Of a DNA stretch of 64,000 bases, positions 28,034 through 36,615 are shown one piece after another (the stretch's first letter is position 1; every line of letters starts with the position of its first letter). A program made the translations under genes and the position numbers. The notes under the pieces were generated by a model that worked only from the letters and a program-made list of their open reading frames with translations, did not search any database and was not told the origin of the DNA. This stretch comes from Pseudomonas fulva. Its GTDB lineage: Bacteria > Pseudomonadota > Gammaproteobacteria > Pseudomonadales > Pseudomonadaceae. The stretch is taken from contig NZ_CP082928.1 of NCBI RefSeq assembly GCF_023517795.1, forward strand, positions 62,001 through 126,000. The letters are read 5' to 3'.

Positions 28034-28798
28034 ATGAACGACATTCTGATCATCGGTATCGGTGCCGGTGACCCCGACTACCTCACCACCCAGGCGATCA
28101 AGGCGCTCAACCGCGCCGACGTGTTCTTCATCCTCGACAAGGGTGAAGCCAAGGACAAACTGATCGCCCTGCGCCGCCTGATCCTCGACCGCTATATAGC
28201 GCCGGAGCGCCACTACCGCGTGCTGGAGACGACCAACCCGGAACGCGAGCGCAATGTCGCGGACTACGACGCCAGCATCGACAGCCTCAACCGCGACAAG
28301 CAGGCGGTGTTCGAGCAGTTGCTCGGCCAGTTGCAGGACGGTGAAACCGGCGCCTTTCTGGTCTGGGGCGACCCGTCGCTGTACGACAGCACCATCCGCA
28401 TACTCGACGGGGTGATCGCCAGTGGCATGCCCCTCGACTATGAAGTGATACCCGGCATCACCAGCGTCCAGGCCCTTACCGCCCGCCATCGTATTCCCCT
28501 GAACCAGATCGGCCGCGCCGTGCAGATCACCACCGGCCGCCGCCTGCGCGAAGGCTGGCCAGAGGGCGTGGACAGCGTGGTGGTGATGCTCGATGCCGGG
28601 GACAGCTATCGCCACCTGATCGACGAAGATCTGCACATCTATTGGGGCGCCTATGTCGGCACGCCGGACGAGATCCTGATCGCCGGCAAGCTGGCCGAGG
28701 TGGCCGAGCGGATCGCCACGACCCGCGCTGCAGCGCGCGAGGCCAATGGCTGGATCATGGACAGCTACCTGCTGCGCCGTGGTGGCCGCGAGGCCTGA
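28034..28798 (+). CDS. cobF: Precorrin-6A synthase (deacetylating)
   Basis: 254-residue SAM-dependent methyltransferase of the tetrapyrrole-methylase fold. GIGAGDPDYLTTQA at the start and VWGDPSLYDST in the middle are the family motifs. CobF-specific length and the TTGRRLREGWPEGVDSVVVML block support the subfamily call. It methylates C-1 and removes the acetyl group of precorrin-5 in the aerobic cobalamin route. No other cob gene is nearby; REP-like elements flank it on both sides. Confidence 0.9.
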   Translation: MNDILIIGIGAGDPDYLTTQAIKALNRADVFFILDKGEAKDKLIALRRLILDRYIAPERHYRVLETTNPERERNVADYDASIDSLNRDKQAVFEQLLGQLQDGETGAFLVWGDPSLYDSTIRILDGVIASGMPLDYEVIPGITSVQALTARHRIPLNQIGRAVQITTGRRLREGWPEGVDSVVVMLDAGDSYRHLIDEDLHIYWGAYVGTPDEILIAGKLAEVAERIATTRAAAREANGWIMDSYLLRRGGREA

Positions 28799-28865
28799 GC
28801 CCAAGCCGACCGCGCCAGGCTGTGATCGCCTATGCGCTCGGCTGCGGCCACGCCCGTGACTTTTC

Positions 28866-28888
28866 GCGGGCATGGCCCGCTCTCACAG
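28866..28888. repeat. REP-like hairpin after cobF
   Basis: GCGGGC-ATG-GCCCGC followed by TCTCACAGG shares the GCCCGCTCTCACA arm with the element at 27930. It sits about 68 bp past the cobF stop. Confidence 0.6.
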
Positions 28889-28925
28889 GCAATACACCAT
28901 TACCACTTGCGTTCGCGTAGCGGGC

Positions 28926-29001
28926 GTAGGGTGGATGAAGCTTCACCCATCCACCGCTCTGCAATCGCAATGGTGGACAAAAAGAGCGTTGTCCACCCTA
29001 C
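28926..29001. repeat. GTAGGGTGGA palindromic repeat, copy 4 (full)
   Basis: A 76-bp imperfect palindrome from GTAGGGTGGATGAAGCTT to AGAGCGTTGTCCACCCTAC with the inner TCCACCGCTCTGCAATCGCAATGGTGGA pair. It is closely similar to copy 1 and lies between the converging cobF and prmB genes. Confidence 0.85.
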
Positions 29002-29078
29002 GGGAGCGACTGGCTGCTTGCGCGATATGGCAGCCTGCCAAGGTGCCATGATTGGCGCTGATAGATAGGAGATTCGCC

Positions 29079-30005
29079 TCAGAGACGCTCGCGAAACAAC
29101 GCCTGGTGCTCGCGGCACTGCTCGGCCGAGAGCATGAACACGCCATGCCCGCCGCGGGAGAAATCCAGCCAGGCGAAATCCACTTCGGGGTACAGCGCCT
29201 CGACGTGTACCTGGCTGTTGCCCACCTCGACGATCAGCAGGCCTTTCTCGGTCAGGTGATCGGCCGCTTCGGCCAGCATCCGCCGTACCAGGTCCAGCCC
29301 ATCGTCACCGCAGGCCAGGCCCATTTCCGGCTCGTGCTGGTACTCGGCCGGCATATCGGCGAAATCCTCGGCATCCACATAGGGCGGGTTGGACAGGATC
29401 AGATCGAAGCGCTGGCCTGGCAGCCCGGCAAAACCGTCACCCTGCACGGTGTAGACGCGCTCCTCGAGGCCGTGACGCTCGATATTGCGGTTGGCCACCT
29501 CCAGCGCCTCGAAGGACAGGTCACCCAGCACCACTTCGGCGTCGAGGAACTCGTAGGCGCAGGCGATCCCGATGCAGCCCGAGCCGGTGCACAGGTCGAG
29601 GATCCGCGCCGGCTCGCCGGCCAGCCAGGGGCTGAAGCGCTGCTCGATCAACTCGCCTATCGGGGAACGGGGCACCAGCACGCGCTCGTCGACGATGAAT
29701 GGCAAGCCGCAGAACCATGCCTCGCCAAGCAGGTAGGCGGTGGGTACGCGGTCCTCGATGCGGCGCTTGAGCAAGCGCTGCAGGTGCAGGTGTTCATCGT
29801 CTTCGAGGCGGCAATCCAGGTAGCCGTCGGCGATTTCCCAGGGCAGATGCAGGGCGCCGAGCACCAGTTGCCGGGCCTCGTCCCAGGCGTTGTCGGTGCC
29901 GTGCCCGAAGAACAGCTCCTCGGCCTGAAAACGGCTCACCGCCCAACGAATGTAGTCACGCAGGGTGCGCAGGCGAGTATTCAGGGCTGGGCGGGCATCG
30001 GTCAC
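29079..30005 (-). CDS. prmB: Ribosomal protein L3 N5-glutamine methyltransferase
   Basis: 308-residue Class I SAM methyltransferase with motif [13 protein letters not shown] and the NPPY motif that holds the target glutamine amide. PrmB methylates a glutamine of L3 during large-subunit assembly. The family's N-terminal helical substrate domain (about 1-95) is present, and length fits. It starts at 30005; the divergent cysteine-hydrolase gene begins at 30221. The 215 bp between them show no clear regulatory element. Confidence 0.93.
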   Translation of the reverse strand: MTDARPALNTRLRTLRDYIRWAVSRFQAEELFFGHGTDNAWDEARQLVLGALHLPWEIADGYLDCRLEDDEHLHLQRLLKRRIEDRVPTAYLLGEAWFCGLPFIVDERVLVPRSPIGELIEQRFSPWLAGEPARILDLCTGSGCIGIACAYEFLDAEVVLGDLSFEALEVANRNIERHGLEERVYTVQGDGFAGLPGQRFDLILSNPPYVDAEDFADMPAEYQHEPEMGLACGDDGLDLVRRMLAEAADHLTEKGLLIVEVGNSQVHVEALYPEVDFAWLDFSRGGHGVFMLSAEQCREHQALFRERL

Positions 30006-30220
30006 AACAGGGCTCCGGGCAAAAGACGTTAGTCTAGCAGGCCGGCACCGGCATTCCAGCGCCCCGGGGGGAGATTGTCACGGCACTGCGCCGGTGAGCT
30101 GAAACGATTCTCCTGGCACCGCTGCGCTGCAACGCAGCAATACCACCAACAGAGAGGTTCACAGCGGCGTCATAGAGGCGGACAATGTGCACCGTTAACC
30201 GCGCCAGCAAGGAGTCGTAC

Positions 30221-30820
30221 ATGTCGTCCCACCCGCAAACGTTCTATCAGCTCACCGGCCGTGGCCATGCCCCCGCCAGCCTGAGCAATGCGACCCTGCT
30301 GGTCATCGATGCCCAGGAAGAGTACCGCAGCGGTGTGGTGCAACTGCCCGGCCTCGACGCGGCGCTGGTGGAGATCGCCAAGCTGCTCGACGCGGTGCGC
30401 GCCCAGGGCGGTGCCATCGTGCACATCAAGCACCTGGGCATTCCCGGTGGCCTGCTCGATCCGCGCGGCCCCCGTGGCGATCACTTGCCGGAGGTGGCCC
30501 CGCTGCCCGGCGAGATCGTCGTCGAGAAGCGCATGCCGAACGCCTTTTCCGGCACCGAGCTGCACGAGAAGCTGCAGTCGCTCGGCCATCTGGACCTGAT
30601 CGTGTGCGGTTTCATGACCCACTCGAGCATCAGCACCACCATTCGCGCCACCAAGGACTACGGCTACCGCTGCACCGTGGTCGACGCTGCCTGTGCCACC
30701 CGCGACCTGCCGACGCCGGATGGCAAGGTGATCAGCGCCGCCGACATGCACCGCGTGGAAATGATCGCCCTGGCCGACAACTTCGCCGCCTGGGTGCCGG
30801 ACGCCAACGCCCTGCTGTAA
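30221..30820 (+). CDS. Isochorismatase-family protein with a Ser at the nucleophile position
   Basis: 199-residue cysteine-hydrolase-fold protein. The triad of the family is Asp-Lys-Cys: Asp30 (LLVIDAQEE) and Lys103 (VVEKRMPNAF) are present, but the cysteine position in the THxC block reads Ser136 (FMTHSSISTT). The AxDACATRD strand after it is intact. AAGGAG 6 nt before the ATG at 30221 supports this start. Its substrate is unknown; it may be a slow hydrolase, a binding protein, or use serine. It is followed by a small membrane protein and an Smr gene on the same strand. Confidence 0.85.
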   Translation: MSSHPQTFYQLTGRGHAPASLSNATLLVIDAQEEYRSGVVQLPGLDAALVEIAKLLDAVRAQGGAIVHIKHLGIPGGLLDPRGPRGDHLPEVAPLPGEIVVEKRMPNAFSGTELHEKLQSLGHLDLIVCGFMTHSSISTTIRATKDYGYRCTVVDAACATRDLPTPDGKVISAADMHRVEMIALADNFAAWVPDANALL

Positions 30821-31078
30821 TAGCCCGAGCCAAGCTGGATTGCCAGCCCGGTCGAAACGCCGCTCGGGCTGACGCGCTTGGCGCCCCACAGAGGCGAGCC
30901 AAGCGCGTATTGCGGGCGAGTGCAGTCTCTTCGTCGATCGTTCCTGCGATGGCGTCCAGCCCTGTATCGCTCTCGATGGCGAGATCCTCGCCGGCTACAG
31001 GCCCATGGACGCCGCGTTGTTGTGAACCCGCTACTACACTGCCAGTCATAGCGAGAAGACCCATCGAGGAATTAGCGC

Positions 31079-31402
31079 ATGAAGCAAACAGACGGTTTCA
31101 ATGCCAGCCACCTGCGCCCTAGACGCCCGGGCAGCTTGCGCTTGCGCTTCGCCGCCTACCTGACGGCGCTGGTCGCGGTGTTCGGCATTCTGCTGATGAT
31201 GGCCGGCGCGTCGACCCTGCTGGGCCGCCCACCGGCTCTGGGCAGCCTCAACGATTCGACCACCGATGCCAGCGTGCTGCTGGTGCTCGGGCTGGTGCTG
31301 TTCTGGGGCGGCGTGCTGGGCTGGCGCAAATCACGGCGCCGCATGCGCCAGCGCAAGGCCGACCTGGCAATGTCGCCACACCTGATGAAGAAACGCGACT
31401 GA
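31079..31402 (+). CDS. Small two-helix membrane protein, function unknown
   Basis: 107 residues: a basic start, a helix at about 24-43 (RFAAYLTALVAVFGILLMMA), a polar loop, a second helix at about 65-82 (VLLVLGLVLFWGGVLGW), and a very basic tail (KSRRRMRQRKADLAM). It probably sits in the inner membrane with both ends in the cytoplasm. I do not recognise the family. It lies 258 bp after the hydrolase gene, a stretch in which I see nothing, and 47 bp before the Smr gene. Confidence 0.65.
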   Translation: MKQTDGFNASHLRPRRPGSLRLRFAAYLTALVAVFGILLMMAGASTLLGRPPALGSLNDSTTDASVLLVLGLVLFWGGVLGWRKSRRRMRQRKADLAMSPHLMKKRD

Positions 31403-31449
31403 CCCGTCCTGCGCTGCTTGGTAAACTGGGTGCCCGCGCGGAGGCCCCC

Positions 31450-32007
31450 ATGCAAGACGACGACCTTTCCCTGTTCAAAGCCCAGCTGCACGGCGTCAAG
31501 CCGATCAAGCACGACCGTGCCGACACCGGTAAGCCGAAGAGCGACCGTGCACGCCTGGCCACCCTGCGCCAGGCCGCGACACAGCGTACCGATACCCTCA
31601 AGGTCGATGGCCTGTCCGACCAGTTCGTCATCGATGTCGGCGCCGAGGACGCCCTTTTCTGGGCCGGCAACGGGGTTCAGGACGGCCAGATGCGCAAACT
31701 CAAGCTCGGCCAGATTCCCTTCGACGGCAGCCTGGACCTGCATGGCATGAGTGTCGAGAAGGCCCGTGACACCCTCTGGGAATTTCTCGCCGAAGCCACC
31801 AAGCTGGAAATCCGCTGCGTGCGGGTCACCCACGGCAAGGCGGTACGCACCGATGGCCGCAAACCGATGATCAAGAGCCACGTGAATACCTGGCTGCGCC
31901 AGCATCCGCAGGTGCTGGGGTTCTCCTCATGCATCGCCAAGCACGGCGGTACCGGCGCGGTCTACGTGATGCTCAAGCGCACGATGATGGATGGCCGCGA
32001 CGAGTGA
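31450..32007 (+). CDS. Smr-domain protein (SmrA/YdaL-like nuclease)
   Basis: 185-residue cytosolic protein whose C-terminal half is a small MutS-related (Smr) domain: SLDLHGMSVEKARDTL carries the DLHG motif and VTHGKAVR plus GTGAVYVML complete it. The N-terminal half is charged and poorly structured. Smr domains of this stand-alone bacterial type nick DNA or cleave RNA; the target here is not known. A terminator follows. Confidence 0.88.
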   Translation: MQDDDLSLFKAQLHGVKPIKHDRADTGKPKSDRARLATLRQAATQRTDTLKVDGLSDQFVIDVGAEDALFWAGNGVQDGQMRKLKLGQIPFDGSLDLHGMSVEKARDTLWEFLAEATKLEIRCVRVTHGKAVRTDGRKPMIKSHVNTWLRQHPQVLGFSSCIAKHGGTGAVYVMLKRTMMDGRDE

Positions 32008-32040
32008 GGCTGCGCTTGCGGCCACATACGCACGCATAAA

Positions 32041-32065
32041 AAAACCCGGCCTCGAGCCGGGTTTT
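32041..32065. terminator. Bidirectional terminator between the Smr gene and efp
   Basis: A 10-bp stem AAAACCCGGC / GCCGGGTTTT with a CTCGA loop is preceded by more A and followed by more T, so it works in both directions for the converging genes. Confidence 0.88.
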
Positions 32066-32085
32066 TCACATCGCAAGCCTGACGA

Positions 32086-32658
32086 TCAGACCGGCGCCTT
32101 GGCGCGGGACTTGTACTCGCCGGTGCGGGTATCGATCTCGATCCAGTCGCCGATTTCGCAGAAGTCGGCAACCTTCACTTCGGTACCGTTGTTCAGCTTG
32201 GCAGGCTTCATCACCTTGCCGGACGTGTCGCCACGGGCAGAACCTTCGGTGTAGGCCAGCTGACGCACGATGGTGGTCGGCAGGTCGACGGAGATGACCT
32301 TGCCTTCGAAGAACACGGCTTCGCAGACGTCGTTCATGCCTTCTTCGATGAACGGCAGGACGCTTTCCAGGTCTTCGGCGCGCAGCTCGTAGGAGTTGTA
32401 CTCCGGATCCATGAACACGTAGTCGTCGCCGCTGATGTAGGACAGGTTCACTTCCTTGCGCTCAAGGATGACCGGCTCCATCTTGTCGTCGGCTTTGTAG
32501 ACGGTTTCGGTCTTGGAGCCGTTGATCAGGTTCTTCAGCTTCATCTTGACGATGGCGCTGTTACGACCGGACTTGGTGAACTCGGCCTTCTGGATCAGCC
32601 ATGGCTGGCCGTCGATCAGGGCCACGCTGTTAGGCTTCATTTCTTGTGCGGTTTTCAT
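32086..32658 (-). CDS. efp: Elongation factor P
   Basis: 190-residue EF-P with the KOW, middle OB and C-terminal OB domains. It relieves ribosome stalling at polyproline. The loop tip reads TKSGRNSA with Arg at residue 32, the residue that is rhamnosylated in Pseudomonas instead of the lysine used in E. coli. The rhamnosyltransferase gene earP is immediately upstream on the same strand (46 bp), agreeing with this modification type. The dTDP-rhamnose synthesis genes are outside the window. Confidence 0.97.
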   Translation of the reverse strand: MKTAQEMKPNSVALIDGQPWLIQKAEFTKSGRNSAIVKMKLKNLINGSKTETVYKADDKMEPVILERKEVNLSYISGDDYVFMDPEYNSYELRAEDLESVLPFIEEGMNDVCEAVFFEGKVISVDLPTTIVRQLAYTEGSARGDTSGKVMKPAKLNNGTEVKVADFCEIGDWIEIDTRTGEYKSRAKAPV

Positions 32659-32704
32659 ACGAATATCCGGATCTGAATGGATTTACAAAATTCGAGGCCG
32701 CGTA

Positions 32705-33829
32705 TCATAGCCAATTTCGGTAAAACTGCACCAGCGCCGCGGCAAGATCTGCACGTACCGCCTGGCGCCTGGCCCAGGCCTGGGCATGGGCGGCCAGTTC
32801 ATCGGCATGTTGCCGCCAGGCAGTCCAGGCCGGCGCCATCGCCTCACCCGTGTTCCAGGCGTGCCACAGGGCACGCAGCGCGGCCTGGGCCTCGCCTGAA
32901 AGCGCCTGGCAGTACAGGGCCATGAAGGCGTCGAGCTTTTCCAGGTGCGCGTCGTCCTGCTGTGCATAGATCTGCCAGACCAGCGGCCGGGCGGCCCACT
33001 GCGCCCGCACGAAGGAGTCCTCACCGCGCACCAGGTTGAGATCGCAGCACCAGAGCAGCGCGTCGTATCGATCCTGCTGCATGAACGGCAGCACCTGAAC
33101 GCTCAAGGCACCGCGCTGCAGCACCCTGCCGGCTTCGAGCGAGTGCCCCGCCCAGCGCTGCAAATCGCCGAGAATCCGCCCTTCCGGCACCAGCAGGTGG
33201 GTGGGCAGGTCATCGCCGGCCAAGGCATCCAGCCAGCCGGCCAGCGCGGCGTTCTCATAGGCGAACAGGGAAACCACCCGGGCATTGGCGGCCGGCGTGA
33301 TGCCCAGGGAGGCGAGGAACCCTGCGCGGGCCGCGCTATCGCCCTGCAGCCTGTCCCGCGCCGCGAGCAGCCCGCGCTCACGCAGCAGCCCGCCGGTGCC
33401 GGCGGTGAATCCGGGAAAGAAGAAGAACTTCTGCAAGCCATTGCCCTGCATCGACGGCAGGCCGTGGCATCCTTCGACCCAGCGCTCGGCGCTCAGGTAT
33501 TCCAGATTCAGCCAGAGCACCGGCGTCTCGCGTGTCGACATCGCCGCCACGTAGTCGGCAGGTAACTCGCAGGCAAAGGCCTCGATCACCACATCGGCCG
33601 GCTCGACCGCCTGCCAGGCCGGCGCCCAGTGGCGTACCTCGACCCCGCTCAATCGCTGACAGCCGGCCCCGGCATCGGCCTGCGGGCAGATACGCGCCAG
33701 CGCCGCCAGGTCATCGACCCACAGGCGTACATCAGCTCCGTGCTCGGCCACCAGTTGTCGCGCCAGGCGCCAGGTCACGCCGATGTCGCCATAGTTGTCG
33801 ACGACGCAGCAGAATATGTCCCACTTCAT
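32705..33829 (-). CDS. earP: EF-P arginine rhamnosyltransferase EarP
   Basis: 374-residue EarP. The N-terminal MKWDIFCCVVDNYGDIGVTWRLA holds the catalytic aspartates of the family, and FPLMPQQDYDxLLW-like text appears as LPFMQQDRYDALLWCCDLNLVRGEDSFVRAQWA (donor site). It attaches rhamnose from dTDP-rhamnose to Arg32 of EF-P. The frame is open further upstream, but the ATG at 33829 gives the known start. It lies between an MFS gene (25 bp upstream) and efp. Confidence 0.95.
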   Translation of the reverse strand: MKWDIFCCVVDNYGDIGVTWRLARQLVAEHGADVRLWVDDLAALARICPQADAGAGCQRLSGVEVRHWAPAWQAVEPADVVIEAFACELPADYVAAMSTRETPVLWLNLEYLSAERWVEGCHGLPSMQGNGLQKFFFFPGFTAGTGGLLRERGLLAARDRLQGDSAARAGFLASLGITPAANARVVSLFAYENAALAGWLDALAGDDLPTHLLVPEGRILGDLQRWAGHSLEAGRVLQRGALSVQVLPFMQQDRYDALLWCCDLNLVRGEDSFVRAQWAARPLVWQIYAQQDDAHLEKLDAFMALYCQALSGEAQAALRALWHAWNTGEAMAPAWTAWRQHADELAAHAQAWARRQAVRADLAAALVQFYRNWL

Positions 33830-33854
33830 AGCCGCCCCTCCCTTACCGGCCGCT

Positions 33855-35201
33855 TCAGGCCTGCAACCCGCCTTCACGCTGCTGGGCGTCCATGCTCGTA
33901 TCGACCACCGGCTCGGCAACCTCGATGCCGGGCACCACATCGGAGAGGTCTTCCTGGCGCTCGTGTTCGAGCGCGCCCTGCACCAGGTCCTCGGTCACCC
34001 GCAGCTCCGCGCCGACCATCGAAGCGGGCGTCGCCGGCTCGAATGGTGCCACAGGCTGGGGTGCCGGGCGCAGCTTGCGGCGCCAGAAGAACAGCATCAC
34101 CAGGCAGCCGTTGAGCAGGCTGAAGGCCAGGAACAACCCGGCGTCGCCGTCGTGCTCCATCAGCGGGGAAATCATCAGCGGGCTGATCGCCGAGCCCAGG
34201 GAGTTGATCAACAGCAGCCCTTGCACCATGCGTACCAGCGCCCCGGCCGGGGCGCGGTCCGCCGCATGGCTGACCGCCACCGGGTAGACGGCGAAGACCC
34301 CGCCACCGAGCAGGAACAGCAAGACCATCAGCAACAGCGGCGAGGACGGCAGGATCATGATCGCCAGGGAGATCAGCAGGCAGAACAGGCTGAGCACGAT
34401 CAGCACGCTCTGCCGATCATGCTGGTCGGACCATCGCCCCACCGGGTACTGCAGCAGCATGGCGCCGAGGATCACGCTGGCCATCATCTGCCCGACCTCG
34501 CTGACGCTCATGCCCACCCGCTGCAGGTACAGCGGCAGCAGCGAGTAGACCGCGGCGATGGCGATGCCCGAACCGAAGCAGCCGATCACCCCGGTCGGGG
34601 TCATGCGGATCAACTGATGCGGCAGCAGCGGCTCGACCTTCTCGACCAATGGCGTCACCCGCGGGATGATGCCCATCGGCAGCACCGACAACGAAGCCAG
34701 CAGCCCGGCCACCATAAAGGGCGCGGTGTCACCCCAGGCGTCGATGGCGCCCAGTTGCAGCTGGCCGAGCATGCCGGAGCCGTAGAGCGCCATCATGTAC
34801 AGCGCCAGCAGACGGCCACGCACCTTCTGGTCGCCGGCCAGCAGCATCCAGCTTTCCACCACCAGGAACACGCCCAGAATCGACCAGCCGGCGATCAGGC
34901 GGAAAACGAACCAGGCCCAGGGATCGAAGAACAGCCCCTGCAACAATACGCTGACCGCGGTCAGCGAGGCGAAGCTGCTGTAGGCGCGGATATGGCCGAT
35001 GCGCAGGATCAGCCGGTCGTTGAACAGCGCGCCCAGGGTCAGGCCGATGAAGTAGGACGCCGAGACGATACCGATCACCGTTGCCGACACCCCCGCCGCA
35101 TCCAGGCGCAGCGTGGTCAACGACGAAATGAAGCCGTTACCGATACTGATGATGAACAGACCGAGCAGGGGCCCCAGCGCCATGCCAAGCAATTGCGACA
35201 T
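33855..35201 (-). CDS. MFS transporter upstream of earP
   Basis: 448-residue carrier with about twelve helices, GALFNDRLILRIGHIRAYSS after helix 2 (motif A) and a second copy-like loop GRWSDQHDRQSVL. A polar acidic tail of about 60 residues follows the last helix. It resembles the carrier at 24280-25569 in both loops and tail, so the two are probably paralogues. It ends 25 bp before earP and may be co-transcribed with earP-efp. The substrate is unknown. Confidence 0.85.
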   Translation of the reverse strand: MSQLLGMALGPLLGLFIISIGNGFISSLTTLRLDAAGVSATVIGIVSASYFIGLTLGALFNDRLILRIGHIRAYSSFASLTAVSVLLQGLFFDPWAWFVFRLIAGWSILGVFLVVESWMLLAGDQKVRGRLLALYMMALYGSGMLGQLQLGAIDAWGDTAPFMVAGLLASLSVLPMGIIPRVTPLVEKVEPLLPHQLIRMTPTGVIGCFGSGIAIAAVYSLLPLYLQRVGMSVSEVGQMMASVILGAMLLQYPVGRWSDQHDRQSVLIVLSLFCLLISLAIMILPSSPLLLMVLLFLLGGGVFAVYPVAVSHAADRAPAGALVRMVQGLLLINSLGSAISPLMISPLMEHDGDAGLFLAFSLLNGCLVMLFFWRRKLRPAPQPVAPFEPATPASMVGAELRVTEDLVQGALEHERQEDLSDVVPGIEVAEPVVDTSMDAQQREGGLQA

Positions 35202-35359
35202 AAAAACCTCGGAACGATAACGCCACGGAGCGCATCGAGAACAGTGATATAACCGTTACAGACAACCTAAACCGCACACACAGCTGCGCTCGAGGACAAG
35301 CAATGCTTGGCCAATGGGGATGCTTCAGGGAAAGACGCCGTGACAGAAACGCGGACGCT

Positions 35360-35392
35360 AAAACCCAAATGCCCGAGTGGCTTTTGGTTTTT
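35360..35392 (+). terminator. Isolated terminator-like hairpin
   Basis: AAAACC(C)AAATGCC pairs with GGCTTTTGGTTTT (one bulge, one mismatch) and is followed by more T. No gene on the plus strand precedes it. It lies in the 383-bp gap between the MFS gene and the toxin-antitoxin pair, in which the only other signal I see is the operator at 35538. Confidence 0.35.
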
Positions 35393-35537
35393 GTTTGAAG
35401 GTGGGGAGCTGAAACGATAGAACCTGACGGGCGCAGGATGCTCCATCAGAGGCCGCGGACGATACACGAGCCGGTGGATGCGGACAATCAGGATGCTTCG
35501 CAACTCACCCATGAGCGATGAAAAGCCCTTAACACGA

Positions 35538-35555
35538 CGTACGACTTAGCGTACG
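35538..35555. promoter_or_regulatory. YefM-type operator
   Basis: Two CGTACG hexamers separated by ACTTAG have centres 12 bp apart, 30 bp before the antitoxin start. This mirrors the paired TGTACA hexamers with 12-bp centre spacing of the E. coli yefM-yoeB operator. Confidence 0.65.
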
Positions 35556-35584
35556 ATTCAAGCATCCCTAAGAGGCCAATCATC

Positions 35585-35827
35585 ATGCAAATACTTACCG
35601 CCAGCGAAGCACGCACCAACCTATATCGTCTGATGGATCAATCCGCCGAATCCCATCAGCCGATTATGATCTCGGGCAAGCGCACCAACTCCGTCCTGGT
35701 CTCGGCCGAGGACTGGGAAGCCATCCAGGAAACGCTGTACCTGTTGTCCGTTCCAGGCATGCGCGAATCCATCAAAGAAGGCATGGAAGAGCCGGTAGAG
35801 AACTGCGCTAAGGAACTGGACTGGTGA
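35585..35827 (+). CDS. yefM: YefM-family antitoxin
   Basis: 80-residue Phd/YefM-type protein. The N-terminal DNA-binding and dimer domain (MQILTASEARTNLYRLMDQSA) is followed by HQPIMISGKRTNSVLVSAEDW, the family's second block, and an acidic C-terminal toxin-binding tail. It neutralises the YoeB-type toxin and represses the operon, likely at the CGTACG pair upstream. The stop overlaps the toxin start. Confidence 0.93.
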   Translation: MQILTASEARTNLYRLMDQSAESHQPIMISGKRTNSVLVSAEDWEAIQETLYLLSVPGMRESIKEGMEEPVENCAKELDW

Positions 35828-36087
35828 CTTGGCAGCTCGCCTTCACGAAACAGGCTCAAAAAGATGCCAAGAAGCTTGCTGCACCAGGCTTGAAGGACAA
35901 GGCCAAGGCTTTGCTGAACTTGATACAGGAAAACCCCTTTCAGAACCCACCGCCCTACGAAAAGCTGGTGGGCGATCTGTCCGGCGCCTACTCACGGCGC
36001 ATCAACATCCAGCACAGGCTCGTTTATCAGGTGCTGCAGGATGAGCACGTGGTCAAGGTGCTACGGCTCTGGACGCATTACGAATAA
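35824..36087 (+). CDS. yoeB: YoeB-family ribosome-dependent mRNA interferase
   Basis: 87-residue Txe/YoeB toxin. FTKQAQKDAKKL at the start, SGAYSRRINIQHRLVYQV (Arg of the active site) and LRLWTHYE at the end (terminal His) are the key blocks. It cleaves mRNA at translating ribosomes when freed from YefM. It starts with GTG overlapping the antitoxin stop by GTGA, the usual coupled arrangement. No residue required for activity appears lost. Confidence 0.93.
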   Translation: MTWQLAFTKQAQKDAKKLAAPGLKDKAKALLNLIQENPFQNPPPYEKLVGDLSGAYSRRINIQHRLVYQVLQDEHVVKVLRLWTHYE

Positions 36088-36123
36088 AGCGCTTTCGACA
36101 GTTACCTGGCCTGGAATGCAAAA

Positions 36124-36153
36124 AGCCCCGAAAACGGTAACGTTTTCAGGGCT
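36124..36153. terminator. Terminator between yoeB and tRNA-Ser
   Basis: AGCCC-C-GAAAACG / GTAA loop / CGTTTTC-A-GGGCT, a 12-bp stem with one C-A mismatch, serves the converging toxin gene and tRNA gene. Confidence 0.75.
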
Positions 36154-36169
36154 CTAAGTATTGCGAAAG

Positions 36170-36259
36170 TGGCGGTGAAGAAGGGATTCGAACCCTTGAT
36201 ACGGTTTCCCGTATACACACTTTCCAGGCGTGCTCCTTCAACCGCTCGGACACTTCACC
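36170..36259 (-). tRNA. tRNA-Ser (anticodon GGA)
   Basis: A 90-base cloverleaf on the minus strand. The acceptor GGTGAAG pairs with CTTCACC before an encoded GCCA end; the anticodon loop reads CTGGAAA (GGA); the long variable arm TACGGGAAACCGTA is the class II feature of serine tRNAs; the T loop is GGTTCGAATCC. The encoded CCA is at 36172-36170. Confidence 0.97.
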
Positions 36260-36615
36260 GGATCTCGCCAGACATGCTGTCTGTCGAGGCGCGCTAATGT
36301 AATCGAAGGTTTGCCCAAAGGCAAAACTTTTTTCAGAAGATTCATGCATTTAAGACAGCGGTAGAAGACCTGAAAGCCATACCCGCGTGAAAAGCCGACT
36401 GATCAGGCACTCGCCAGCGCTCTCGATGGCGCTCACGCACTGACAACAAGGGTGATCGGCGCAACCCTTCACCGGTGTCACACTAGAATTCGGCGGGCTC
36501 ACCTGCAGCCCCAGCACCCAAGCCAGCCACCCTGACTTGCCGGTCACCCTTGGTGCTTTACCAGAGCAGGCCGGATGGGTAACGTCAGCCGCACTTTCAC
36601 AACAAGGAGTCGACC
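36260..36615. other. Intergenic gap without a recognised gene
   Basis: This 356-bp stretch holds the upstream region of tRNA-Ser (an A/T-rich segment near 36290-36345 probably contains its promoter) and the leader of the crotonase gene with AAGGAG 8 nt before its ATG. I see no convincing coding region. Confidence 0.5.

Noticed and set aside
26264..28873. Open frame of 869 codons antisense to ggpPS and cobF
   Set aside because: It covers two well-identified genes on the other strand and its translation is low-complexity with no family features.
35267..35512. 81-codon minus-strand frame between the MFS gene and yefM
   Set aside because: No ribosome site, no domain; contains the isolated hairpin.
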